Position numbers and translations under genes: made by a program | In this document: in pieces, positions 17,345 through 26,873 of the stretch | Layout of the letters: every line of letters begins with the position of its first letter | Numbering within the stretch: position 1 is the stretch's first letter | Notes under the pieces: generated by a model | What the model was told of the DNA's origin: nothing | Database searches by the model: none | Seen by the model: the letters and a program-made list of their open reading frames with translations, nothing else | NCBI GenBank assembly: GCA_003427395.1 | Contig: BFEA01000171.1 | Location: 502,992-530,671 of the forward strand | From: Chara braunii | Taxonomy: Eukaryota; Streptophyta; Charophyceae; Charales; Characeae | Direction: 5' to 3' | DNA: 27,680 nucleotides

Positions 17345-18292
17345 GTATCTTCCCATGTTCTAGCGGGAGATTCATCATCACGTTCTGCGTAGATATTGTG
17401 ATGCCGACAAAGTGGTGCAGACAGCGGGCACAGTAGCGGAACAGGTGCGACCGGGGGCGCATGAGGGAGAGAGAGAAAGTGGTTCGTCTGGTCGTTTTCG
17501 TCGCCATGTAATCGCCATCTTCATTCCCGAAGGCCGCATTGCCCCAATCGTCATGGTAATCTTCATCCGGGCTGTTCCCGAACAGGCAGCTGTAGGCATC
17601 GGGGGGCTCGTCGTCGCTGTGATGTCTTGATGCAACCATCCCGATCTCGACTTTGCTCATAGCGGGGGTCATGGCCAACGGGCGATGCACCTTCCCATGT
17701 TCTAGCGGAAGATTCATTCTCATTTAGCACATTTCATGACAGGGGGAGCGAGGCATACAGTTGCTGTTTGGGTCGTGATTGTGATTGTACTGGTCACGCT
17801 CATCGTTCTCGTCATGATCCCAATAATGCTGGTGGTGGATGTCATCTCGAACCAGGTCTTGCTCGTCGTGCATGTTGAGGCAATTATCATCGCGGTGGTC
17901 ATGGTCCACATCTCAAACCACGCACTGTTCATCCTCACGATCATCGTGGTGCGTGTTCCCCTCGTGCCGCTGATCTTAGTGGTGGCAATCTTCAACGTCA
18001 CGATTGCCCTGGCCGTCTTCATCAATAGTGATCTTCTCCCCGCTCGTCGTTCCTCACTGGCTTCGCCTAGACTTGGTCACGTTAACGACCATATACATTC
18101 GCAGCTAGGGATGTTGCAGAGGAAAACGAGACTCGGCCGATCTATCTTCCCATGTTCTAGCAGAATATTCATTCACATTTTAACGTTAATGACCATATAC
18201 ATTCGCAGCTAGGGATGTTGCAGAGGAAAACGAGACTCGGCCGATGTATCTTCCCATGTTCTAGCAGAATATTCATTCACATTTTGCACATT
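17345..18292 (+). repeat. Hairpin family 2: four copies of CTTCCCATGTTCTAGC
   Basis: Copies lie at 17345-17381, 17690-17738, 18143-18180 and 18246-18285. Each has TTCCCATGTTCTAGC-G-A flanked by complementary arms, and ATTCAT..TCACATTT follows. In copy 1, ATC-TTCCC pairs with GGGAGAT around ATGTTCTAGC; in copy 2, CTTCC pairs with GGAAG exactly. In copies 3 and 4 the stem has one mismatch. Sequence between copies is, on the minus strand, rich in Asp/His/Asn codons. A fifth copy is at 2862-2888 and a degenerate one may lie near 18720. Confidence 0.75.
18081..18288. repeat. 104-bp tandem duplication carrying hairpin-family-2 copies 3 and 4
   Basis: The unit 18081-18184 (GTTAACGACCATATACATTC...) is repeated at 18185-18288 with only a few changes, so copies 3 and 4 of the hairpin are recent duplicates and not independent. 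Confidence 0.9.
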
Positions 18293-19079
18293 TGGGTGAG
18301 TACCGGAGCCAGGTTTTTCCCATCGTCGCAGTGATTGTCTCCCTCATCATCACAATAATCTTCTCCGTTGCCATTGCGATGGTCTCCTCCTTCATTGTTG
18401 TGGCCGCCTCCTTCCTAGTAGAAGCGAATGTAGGATTTGAGTTCCTCGTCGTTATGGTAGCGGTCAACATCTATTGGTGGTCGTCGTTGTGATGGGCCTG
18501 CTACACTCCAGTCCGCAAGGGCTCGTGATCTTCACCCCGCCCGTTCTTCCCCGCTAAGCGAACCTAGCAAAGTGGACGGCCAGGTGCATTCATGTGCTAA
18601 GGGCTACGAGAGAGGGAGAGAGAGGGAGAGGGGGTAGGTGAGTGAGGAGGGGTAACTCACCTTCTTCGAATGAAGAAGTTGCAAACGGTAGGAGGGTGCA
18701 GCAGCGGATGGGCTGCGCGTATCTACCCATGTCGCAATGTTAGGTTCAGTCTCATTTTGCCATTATAACGGGCAGGCTCAGGGACGCGTATCTACCGGAG
18801 AAAGGGAAAACTTACCGTTGGGAACAGCCGGTGCGGGATGAACTGGGAGTTGGAGGTGCATGACCGCTCTTAGTTGGTGAAGTGATTTGTCTGGTTAGTG
18901 TCATTGGCAAACCAGACTTCAACTATTTGTGTAGGCGGGGCATCTGTTGTATCGTAGCGGTCACTTCCTTTGAACCATGGTCTTCAGGCACGAGGCCCGT
19001 GCATGCATGATTACTCTCATTTGCTTGGCCGACTGCTGCTCGCAGTAGACTTCAACCACTCCCGCGTCCACGGGTGTTG

Positions 19080-19440
19080 AGAGCGGCTGCTGTTTTTGGT
19101 TCAGTCATTGCTGTTTTTTTCCTTCGAGGGCTGCTGCTGTCAAGGCCAACGGTGCTACTGTGCTTATTGTTGTTGAGAGTTTAACTGGTTGTGCATTCGA
19201 AACCGCTGTTGTGCCTTTTGCTGCAATGCATTGTTGTAGCCTCCAACAGCGGGGAACTGTCGCTCCCATGGATTAAAGGAACTGCAGTTTGTTGAGTTGT
19301 TGTACTCAGAGTTACTATCTGTTGAGTATGCCCAACTTGCTGATTGTTGAACCTACCGAGTTTCGCTGATTCCGGAGATTGTTGTGTTGCTGCTGGTCTG
19401 ACTGTGCAATCTGTCGTGTGCTTGTTGCGTTGTCGCGCTT
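19080..19440. repeat. Degenerate TGTTG/GCTGTTG-rich stretch with a 9-bp inverted repeat
   Basis: GTTGTTG, GCTGTTG and TGTTGA words are very frequent. CCGCTGTTG (19203-19211) is exactly complementary to CAACAGCGG (19244-19252). Confidence 0.5.
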
Positions 19441-19465
19441 GCTGCTATCTTCTTTGTGATGAAGC

Positions 19466-19895
19466 TATAGTCAAACCATTTAGAAACAATGGCCGACTAA
19501 CCTTGTTCATATGGGTATATACATATGAATAGTAAAAATATAGAGACGTTTGTTGTCAGTTCTCATTAAGTGTGTGTAGCCTCAGACTAAAACATTCATC
19601 TTAGAAACAATGCTTAGTCTTTTGACCTGAACCTTCCTCAGAAAGCACACAAAGAGTTGAGCCATTCATCTTAGAAACAATGCTCGACCCCTTTTCTCAG
19701 TAACAGAAAAAAAAAAAAAACACCCTAAGCCATTCATCTTATAAACAATAGCCATAGCCTATTTAGAAACCACCCAAAAGTAAACACGCGGTCAGACCAT
19801 TCATCTTAGAAACAATGTGCGACCTTGAAAGTTCAAGCAGTCAAAACCACAAAGAAACAACCAGGTCATTCATCTTAGAAACAATGCCTGGTTGT
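19466..19895 (+). repeat. Left arm of hairpin family 1: six hairpins with a common core
   Basis: Core CATTCATCTTAGAAACAATG recurs six times with small changes. CATT pairs with AATG, leaving a 12-nt loop. Outer stems differ but pair: copy 1 TAGTC/GACTA (19468-19499, 5-nt shorter core); copy 2 AGACTAA/TTAGTCT (19584-19620); copy 3 GTTGAG/CTCGAC (19656-19688, one G-T); copy 4 weak (about 19725-19757); copy 5 GGTC/GACC (19790-19824); copy 6 ACAACCAGG/CCTGGTTGT (19857-19895, split by one unpaired T). Inner spacing is 64-72 bp; copy 1 is 116 bp away. A pyrimidine is usually unpaired just before CATT. Confidence 0.9.
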
Positions 19896-20677
19896 GAAGA
19901 AAACAAGTCAAAGAAACATCGCTATTGCTTGCGAATTGTTGTACGCGTAGTCCCCGGTTGGGATTTGCTGACTCTTATTTGCGTTTCGAATAGAGCACAG
20001 GTATGTGCGCTATTTGAACGCAGGCTTTCTCAGTTGCGTCGCTACGACTTAGTCAGAGGGTGGAGTATGACGGTTGAGGGGGTAAGTTGAGCTTCTGCAA
20101 GAGCGTCATTGCCGCCAAGTGGAGAGCCGTCAAGGTGTTGTTACACGATTTTCAACTGCGGTTTGATTGCGGCTGGCCGACTTACTATACGTTTTGACCA
20201 CCATTGCGAGACCCCCAGGCACATCAAGATACCAAGGTCCTCTCATGCAGGTTAAGTTGGCCCCTTCTTGTATCTTGAGAGTCTAAAACCCCTTCCTAAT
20301 GGTCTGTGGTTACGAGAGGAAGGCGGCATGTGGGATTCGAAACCCGTAGGACCGCATCAAGACCTTATGGGAGGTTTGGCCCACCGATTGCGGGAGGTCT
20401 GTCGGGACCTAAGGAAGGTTCTGGTGGCAGAGAACTTACACGATAACTTGTTTTCGTTGTGTGAGCCCACTAAGCCCCTATCTTTACGTCTCTTTAGTTT
20501 GAATGATATATATGCATGCGCTCCCTTCAATTCTATTTCTTTTGAGGACTTAACTCTGTAAAAGGATTGCATGTGTGAATTTCATCTACTCTGTTGTTTG
20601 AACCCAAACATAGTGGAATAAATTGGGGGAAGGTGGGAGGAAGGTGGTTTTGCATGCGATTGATCGAGTCTTAAAAA
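19896..20677. other. Interior between the two hairpin arms
   Basis: About 780 bp without hairpin copies. Plus-strand frames of 91 and 97 residues (19815-20090 and 20268-20561) are open but resemble nothing I know, and one starts inside the array. A GATTCGAAACCC word at about 20334 recalls a tRNA B box, without an A box at the right distance. Confidence 0.4.
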
Positions 20678-20678
20678 G

Positions 20679-20860
20679 GATCAGACATTGTTTCTAAGAT
20701 GAATGGTCTGACCGCTTTCTTTGGTTTCTGTTTTACGAAGGACCAAGCATTGTTCCTAAGATGAATGACTTGGTAAATGAAGGTAACCTGGGCTGATTGA
20801 GCATTGTTTCAAAGATGAATGGCTCAGTTCTACGCCCATTTTGAACATTGAAAGCAGAAA

Positions 20861-20897
<37 letters not shown>

Positions 20898-21059
20898 CTT
20901 GGCTACTAAACAGCTCAAGGTTGATTAGACATTGTTTCTAAGATTAATAGTCTAGTCGCATGCCCAATGAAGAAAGAACTTCAAAGAAGTAGTTGTGCAA
21001 CCGGTTCGTGTATGACTAAGGCAAAGGGTTGGGCATTGTTTTTCAGTGAATGACCTAAC
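20679..21059 (-). repeat. Right arm of hairpin family 1: five hairpins, inverted relative to the left arm
   Basis: Reverse-complement cores (CATTGTTTCTAAGATGAATG and variants) occur five times. Stems are TCAGA/TCTGA (20681-20711), ACCAAG/CTTGGT (20742-20774), TGAG/CTCA plus G-T pairs (20796-20828), GATTAGA/TCTAGTC (20923-20957, one G-T) and GTTGGG/CCTAAC (21028-21059, one G-T). One unpaired purine follows AATG in every copy, the complement of the pyrimidine in the left arm. Spacing is 55-62 bp for the inner copies and over 100 bp for the outer ones, mirroring the left arm. Confidence 0.9.
20865..20897. repeat. (TA)16 microsatellite
   Basis: Uninterrupted TA run between the third and fourth hairpins of the right arm; it accounts for their wider spacing. 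Confidence 0.95.
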
Positions 21060-21292
21060 TCAATGCCCTAGGCAAGATGGTGTAAAGGGGTTAATCATCT
21101 GAAGGTTCAACCAACTACTTGCATGAAATACAACTTGGTTTTTGTGAGAGACTTAGTTTCGTTGCATCTGTTTGCTTGATTGTGAGTCCAGGCCGAGTTG
21201 TCTTTCAATAGGTAGTAGCTTTAGATGCTCGCCATGTGCTGGAGCCATAGGAGTTAATTATTTTTTGTCATTTTAAAGTTCAGCAAGATGGT

Positions 21293-21850
21293 GTAAAAAT
21301 CTTGGAAATGCACTTTCGCTAGGGGAAGCGTTGCCGAAATTTCTACAAATCCAAGGAGTTAGCCAAATTTTGTCTTTGCAAAAGTCAACTTTTGTTCTAA
21401 CTATATATCTAACTTAGTAAATATCTTGGAAGCCTACTTCTCTAGGGGAAGTGTTGTTCAAATTTTTACTAATTCAGTGAGCTAGACAAAATTTTGACTT
21501 TGCAAAGTCAATGTCCTAATCGAGATTTATATTTGGCATAATATAAACTATGAAAAGGCAATTTTTATAGAGGGAGTGTTGCCAATTTTTTTTTATTTTC
21601 GAGGATTAAGATTTTATTTGATCAAAAAAACTGTGGCAATCCACCTTGTACAAGCGAGATGCTGCCAAAATTTTTCTTAAATGCTGATATTAATCAAAGA
21701 TAGATTTCAACTTACCCTTGCGAGGAGTTGGACGCGATGTGATATGTACAAGGGAGATGCTGCCAAAGAAAGTCTTAAATGATAATATTAATCAAATATA
21801 GATTTAAACTTAGTTTTGTGAGGAGTGGATGATATGTGATATGAGGTTAT
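21293..21850. repeat. Five diverged AT-rich tandem units of about 105-120 bp
   Basis: Units start near 21293, 21411, 21535, 21631 and 21747. Each carries a block like CTAGGGGAAGCGTTGCC / TACAAGCGAGATGCTGCC followed by AAATTT, then a TTAATC-AA.ATAGATTT or GTCTTTGCAAAAGTCAA tail. Units 1-2 and units 4-5 are the closest pairs. Confidence 0.7.
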
Positions 21851-22169
21851 CCTTCATATACTTGAAAAGTACAATTTTAGATATTGGCCTGTGTTGTGCT
21901 ACGTGTCCTCCTTGTTCATTTCGATTCAAGGTTAACTAGTTTCAGCCTGATCCTACAAGGATCAACAACTTCAGTTATTTTTTGATAACAGGTCGGTTTA
22001 CGACTAAACTCATACTTATTCTCGTGATCCAACCCAAGGCCTTAGGCCCTGTGGTTTGTTAAATTTCTTGGGATTTTCACCCATACTTCTCTTAATGGTC
22101 GTTTTAAAACAACTGAGTATCGTTTTATGAAAAGTTGGGAGATGGTTGGGGCTGTGTGTGTAAGACGGG

Positions 22170-22616
22170 GTGTGAGTTTCTGGGAATTGTAAAGTTGATC
22201 ATATTGGTATCTGGCAATGTGGCTTTAACGTGTGCGTATGTTTTATGTCGGTTAGTGTTTGGAGCATGATGTACAAGCCACGCTTTGAGAGCAGTGAGAA
22301 TGATAACCATATGTCACACCATCTACATACCTAATGGACCTATTTTTCATCCTTTCTACTATATCTCGAGTTGCGATGAATATGGGTGTTGGTGTGAGTT
22401 TCTGGGAATTGTAAAGTTGACCATATTGGTGTCTGGCAATGTGGCTTTAACGTATGCGTATGTTTTATGCCGGTTAGTGTTTGGAGCATGATGTACAAGC
22501 CACACTTTGCGAGCAGTGAGAATGATAACCATATGCCACACGGTCTACATACCTACTAATGGACCTATTTTTTATCCTTTCTACTCTATCTCAAATTGCG
22601 ATAAATGTAAGTGTTG
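22170..22616. repeat. 222-bp tandem duplication
   Basis: The unit starting GTGTGAGTTTCTGGGAATTG at 22170 is repeated at 22392 with scattered substitutions through to a GTGTTGG end. The copies differ by roughly one base in fifteen. Confidence 0.92.
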
Positions 22617-22869
22617 GGGTGCTTGCCTGGTATTTACTGATTGACCTTGTTGATTTTGCTTATTATTTTTTTATGGTTGGACGTTGATGTCTGTGGTGGC
22701 TGTCAAAGTCAAACCCCTTGACCTTGTCAAAGACCTCCAAAGATGGAGCCCCCTTCTCACCGTCGGAGGCATTTGGCCCCACAAAGGGACGAAGCCAGCC
22801 TACCACTCCTGCGCGCTGGGTGCGGAAGAGGGTAGGTCTCGCAATCGCATTCACGATTGTCTAGCGTCA

Positions 22870-22883
22870 AGAGATTAATCTCT
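22870..22883. repeat. 14-bp perfect palindrome AGAGATTAATCTCT
   Basis: Reads the same on both strands. A second small inverted repeat, TGTGGT/ACCACA, lies at 22945-22963. Confidence 0.6.
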
Positions 22884-23583
22884 CAAGAGGCGTGTCAGCC
22901 GACAATTGAGCGTCGAAAGCGATCCCCAAAATCCTTGAGTACCGTGTGGTCATGGGTACCACATAACACGCCATCATTGTGACTGCTTGTGCATTCATGC
23001 AGGGCTAATCGGTATCACAAGGCCTACGCCGCCTCAATATTTATTCAAAGTCTCGCGTGGGACACTCGTCTCTTTCTGTCCTCAAAAGGTTATGGGTGAA
23101 ATGTGGAAAAAGGGACTAGGCGTGATTTACGTATGTGGGTTTTAAAAGAAGGGAAGGGGGGTATACAAGGGCTTTAAAGGGGGTCGAAAGGGGTTCTGAC
23201 TTCCAAGGGCTATGTTTCGGTTTGAGTTTTTTTATTTTTTTTTTCCTGGATTCATAAGGAATTCTGAAGTGACCCCCAGCCAAGAGTTGGTTGCATTGCA
23301 ACTCTATACTACATTTTGTTTTTAACAGAGTTTTCTCCGTTGTTTTGTTTCGAGGAATTTTAGGGCCCCACCGAAGTTGCTACCAATTTACTGAATATAA
23401 CGCCCCAGTGTTATATTTGTATACAATGCCCGGGTGTTATTTTCGGGTGACGACGGTAGGCAGAGGTAAGCTGCCACTTCACCTCACATCATCGATGACA
23501 TTCTGCACAGAGTCTGCAGTTCCATGTCAGCATGCCACATCAGCCGACATGTCAGCCAATACATTGTCATGTCATGTCAATCA

Positions 23584-23588
<5 letters not shown>

Positions 23589-23674
<86 letters not shown>
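23589..23674. repeat. Compound microsatellite (TC)n(AC)n, ending at a single N
   Basis: TC run to 23641, AC run to 23674, then one N at 23675. The N suggests the true repeat length or the join was not resolved. Confidence 0.95.
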
Positions 23675-23675
23675 N

Positions 23676-23714
23676 GTACTTCTTTAGCTTGTGTTTGTAT
23701 TTCCATAGCTTGTA
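23676..23714. repeat. Copy of the CTTTAGCTTGT / TTTGTATTTCCATAGCTT repeat
   Basis: Right after the N, GTACTTCTTTAGCTTGT and TTTGTATTTCCATAGCTTGT follow one another. The same words form the last 80 bases of the window (27597-27680). Confidence 0.8.
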
Positions 23715-24065
23715 GTTAGTTTACGCTGTTTGTTGGAGTGTTGTCGTTGTTTTTGAAGCCCCATGCCCGTCTCTACAGCTTTGTAATTGGTGAGAGGCGT
23801 CTGATATTTGTCTGGCCATCTTTTGCAATTCAGTTGTTGCAGCAAACCAGGACTGAGACGGTTCATGGTAGTGAGTAGGTCGTCGCTGTCTTGAAGTTGG
23901 ATGCTCGTCCCCACAGCCGAGTGGAAATCCGACTGTATTCGGGCCTGCTGAAGGGCCTCAGCGTTCGTTTTAGCACACACCTCAATAGGCTGCAGGGAAG
24001 TGATGAATCGGTAGTAGGAAGTCTGCTGAGTGCTGATGTTTAGACTTGCTTTATATGCTCGGAAC
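23684..24065 (-). CDS. Unidentified open frame of about 125 residues, possible exon of a nested gene
   Basis: A minus-strand frame is open from after a TGA near 24080 to a stop at 23684. It has an acceptor-like AG just upstream (ATACAACCAG|G) and gives residues such as TSYYRFITSLQPIEVC, EALQQARIQSDFHSAV and LLTTMNRLSPGLLQQL, a plausible helical protein composition. A second frame upstream (24420-24040) contains ADVSTISEQLQRLQQIV and could be an earlier exon. It cannot be part of the FANCJ-like protein, since exons A and B join perfectly without it. No family recognised; it may be a chance frame or an old insertion. Confidence 0.25.
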
Positions 24066-24709
24066 CTGGTTGTATTTCAGGCCGGATTAATGCATGATGG
24101 TTGGAATGTGAATGCGTAGTAGATGCCTCTGCTCTAGGGTGCCTGGCAGCACAACTCTCTGATTGCCAACTGGGGAAGGGAGAGACTATTTGTTGAAGCC
24201 TTTGCAGTTGTTCTGAGATTGTTGATACATCAGCTACGATTGTGGGAGGGAGACGGTTTTTCGTGAGATTCAGGGTGAAACTTACAGATTTACTAGCAGC
24301 GGCGCCACTTTGAGTGCAACAAGGGGCGGTGGGAACGCTACTGGTCACGTGGTAAGAGAGATCCGGTGACGAGCAAAGTTGAGTTGTACCCATTGTGATC
24401 GCAATTCCACGAAGATCCAAGGGTGCGTGGTCAGAAACCCGCTATGGCAGCTCAGGCTCCCTACAGTATTTTGGTAAGCAAGAATGCGAGGGTATCCCTG
24501 ACAGAGATGAGGGATCATTGTTGGCAAGACAATCTAGTTGTCACGCGACTCTGTCTCTGTTTCTAGGGCTTCAATAGTAGATCTGTTGGTCGCGTGGAGT
24601 GCATCTTGTTCTTGGAGCTTTTTCTGTGCTGATAAAGTTTTCGGAAAATACATTCATTGTCATCCACTCAAGATAACCAGTAAGGTAATATCACGTCTAT
24701 TGGTAGCGG

Positions 24710-24745
24710 AAAAAAAAAAAAAAAAAAAAAAAAGTTGCAAGACGC

Positions 24746-24808
<63 letters not shown>

Positions 24809-24820
24809 ACACACACACAC
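24710..24820. repeat. A24 run followed by compound microsatellite (CT)n(CA)n
   Basis: A run at 24710-24733, then CT at 24746-24764 and CA to 24820 with one CATA interruption. The A run could be the tail of a small retro-insert, but nothing upstream resembles a SINE. Confidence 0.9.
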
Positions 24821-24911
24821 TCTCAATTCCAGGTTTTCAATGTAATTCATTCCTTGAACCAGAAAACAAGAAAAATAAGCCTCTAGTTTGCTTCGTTCAC
24901 AATTCATTTAC

Positions 24912-25068
24912 CTGTAAACATCTGTTTAAGTGACTCCAGCCTCTCCCAGAGCTTCGTAGCTTTCCATCGGATGGCGAATGTCTCAAGTGCATGATAGCTG
25001 GAGAAAAACACTAGAATCCCACCTGGAACAACCTGGAAGAACCTCTCCAATGCGGCCCCGACAGAGTC
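24912..25068 (-). CDS. BRIP1 (FANCJ): FANCJ/BRIP1-like DNA helicase, exon A (helicase motif IV region)
   Basis: A 157-nt exon on the minus strand. The acceptor is TTGAACTGTACAG| and the donor ACAG|GTAAATG. It encodes DSVGAALERFFQVVPGG, then ILVFFSSYHALE, RWKATKLWERLESLKQMFT and one extra base, which exon B completes to Glu of EPK. (V/I)PGG-(I/V)-LVFFPSY...RW...LWERL...LK is the start of the second RecA-like helicase domain in FANCJ and RTEL1. The usual Pro of FFPSY is Ser here. There are no stops, and codons are intact. The preceding exon, which should carry the PHVI...LNASY segment, was looked for up to the right edge and not found. Direction of the gene is right to left across the window. 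Confidence 0.92.
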
Positions 25069-26101
25069 CTGTACAGTTCAAGATGCTTGTATATATTAGA
25101 ACAAGCCAGATAACCAGCAGGATGTGGTTGAATGGTACACGGATGTGACTGTTGTTAAACAGGTACTGAATTGACAGGGCGCGATACCTAGAATAACATA
25201 TGGGGTTAAACCCCTTCCGCAACAATGGATTTATCCCACACTTTATGAAGGCACGTGAGCAGAGCATTGACTTGTGCAAAAGAAGCCAGAGACTGATGTG
25301 GAACGTGGATGCTACCCGCACCTGGATACACACATGCAAAGTCAAGCAGCACACATTTGGATGCAGAACTGCACAGGCATCCTGAGTAATGAGCCACAGC
25401 AGCCTGTTGCACATGCAGCACAGAAAGAGAGTGATCCGTGCCATACCTTGCACATGCCCAGCATGCATATACCACCTGGTTAGATCTGCTGACTGGTCCC
25501 ATGATCTTTCTGAGCCCCATCGAACACTCCTCCATGAACTTACACAGTGCTACGCATGATGTAGGTGATGCATGCCCGATGATGATCCAAGGCAATGCCA
25601 TGCCCAAAGATCACCAATATGAGCAAGAGGTGTGAAGTGACACGGCAGAAGACTCAAATCATATAGAACTGACCCAACAATGCAGCAAACAATTGACTAT
25701 GATCTGGTTTCGCATGAGCTGGTGAGGGGTCCAAGCAAAGACTAGACATTCTCCCTGAAATCATACACTGAGGAAACACAGGGTGTGAAATGGGGGAAGT
25801 GATGATGTGGAAGAAGAACAAGAACCAATGTCTGGCAGCACCAAGGAATTAAACTCGCCTCCATCTGAAACTGCCTCCAGCAAGCCCCCAAACAATTAAT
25901 CTCAGATCTCAAGCCAGGGAAAGCGGCTCCCAGTGGACTGATGTCAAGTCTCCTGTCGCTCAAGAAGAAGAAAAAGAGACGAGGTACATCTACAAGACTG
26001 AAGAAACCACATGGCACCCTAAGAAGATATGCATTTAGCCTTTGTTCGGGCTAGATATATTCAAGGTATCTCTACAGTCGACTACTTCCAATACGAGTCT
26101 C
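25069..26101. other. Presumed intron upstream of exon A; nothing recognised
   Basis: Several open frames of 60-160 residues overlap here, but none shows a helicase or other motif. A donor-like GTAAGT on the minus strand near 25545 has the wrong phase to join exon A. Confidence 0.5.
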
Positions 26102-26110
26102 TCACACACA

Positions 26111-26207
<97 letters not shown>
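26102..26207. repeat. Compound microsatellite (CA)n(GA)n
   Basis: A CA run passes into a GA run at 26151. The order and strand differ from the other compound microsatellites, which are CT then CA. Overlapping long frames are artefacts of the repeat. Confidence 0.95.
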
Positions 26208-26208
<1 letters not shown>

Positions 26209-26650
26209 AAGTGTACAGTGGACAGCTACTGGTTGTGGAGCGACCAAGAGCAGTGGGAGAGCTTGTGGCGGCGGTGCGGCCAGGAGCACCATGGGGGCCA
26301 GACGCTTGCCACCTTGGAGCCGAATGTGACTATAGACTGTAATCGTCATATCCCTGGATGAGGAAGATACTGCAGAGATGGTTGAGTGATAGAGAATACG
26401 AAGTTCGTTGTGAGTTTTCGGATCATCACAAAATGGTTTTGAATAAAAGATTGAAGTATAGTCCAGGGGATGGTTGACACACTCGATAGTTTTTGGCTTT
26501 GTGCACACTGCACTTCTAACATCCAGTTTACTATTTCTTTCCATTTGGTTCACCTCTTGAGGAGGTTGTAGGAATAGGTGATATCTGGCAAGTCATCCTT
26601 GATCCTGCGAAGTGTGGTCGAAAATTCGGTGGCCCTCAAAGACCAATGCG

Positions 26651-26873
26651 GGAGCAACGCTGGCCGGAGTCGGAGCCAGGTGGCGCAAGTCTGTGACCTA
26701 GCTTAGTGGGGGTGTGAGCCCTGGTAGAGAGATCTGGGGGGCTGTTTGCGGGGACAGTCTCAGTGGTCATCGGGGGTCGTAATTGAAGCAATGCTGGCCG
26801 GTGCTGGAGCAAGGTGGTGCAACTCTGTAACCTAGCCTGATGGGAGCACGAGGCCTGGAAGAGCTTCAGTTCG
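26651..26873. repeat. Diverged tandem duplication, period about 134 bp
   Basis: GGAGCAACGCTGGCCGG (26651) and GAAGCAATGCTGGCCGG (26785) start matching blocks that continue through a GGAGC-AGGTGG-GCAA-TCTGT-ACCTAGC stretch. Confidence 0.8.

Larger units (their letters stand above)
17196..18560 (-). pseudogene. Asp/His/Asn-rich low-complexity minus-strand frames (unrecognised)
   Basis: Minus-strand frames here repeatedly give acidic/His-rich peptides (for example DEDYHDDWGN, DHDHRDDNC, HDENDERDQYNHNHD, DDEGDNHCDDG) separated by the family-2 hairpin, which in one frame reads NLPLEHGKIH. The same pattern in several neighbouring blocks suggests an old tandemly repeated low-complexity coding or microsatellite-like sequence, now out of frame. 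No family is recognised, and function is not claimed. Confidence 0.3.
14033..24911 (-). other. Intron A-B of the FANCJ-like gene (about 10.9 kb)
   Basis: The donor GTAAAT follows exon A and the acceptor GCTGTAG precedes exon B. The junction restores a Glu codon and an uninterrupted family alignment, so no exon is needed in between. The intron contains the hairpin arrays, tandem repeats, a 167-N gap (so its true length is uncertain), and one unexplained ORF. Confidence 0.85.

Noticed and set aside
17736-18212. Hydrophobic 158-residue plus-strand ORF as a membrane protein
   Set aside because: Its Val/Ile-rich sequence is the complement of the Asp/His/Asn-rich repeats on the other strand and contains the duplicated hairpin unit, so it is a composition artefact.
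19584-19895. CRISPR-like array
   Set aside because: Regular short repeats with spacers look superficially similar. But the window is eukaryotic, repeat edges vary in a paired way, spacers differ in length, and a second arm is inverted. No cas genes are present.
20325-20345. tRNA B-box-like GATTCGAAACCC word as a pol III gene
   Set aside because: There is no A box at proper distance and no T-run terminator or tail.
25206-25607. Upstream helicase exon
   Set aside because: A GTAAGT donor-like site occurs on the minus strand, but the phase does not match exon A and the peptide lacks the expected motif.
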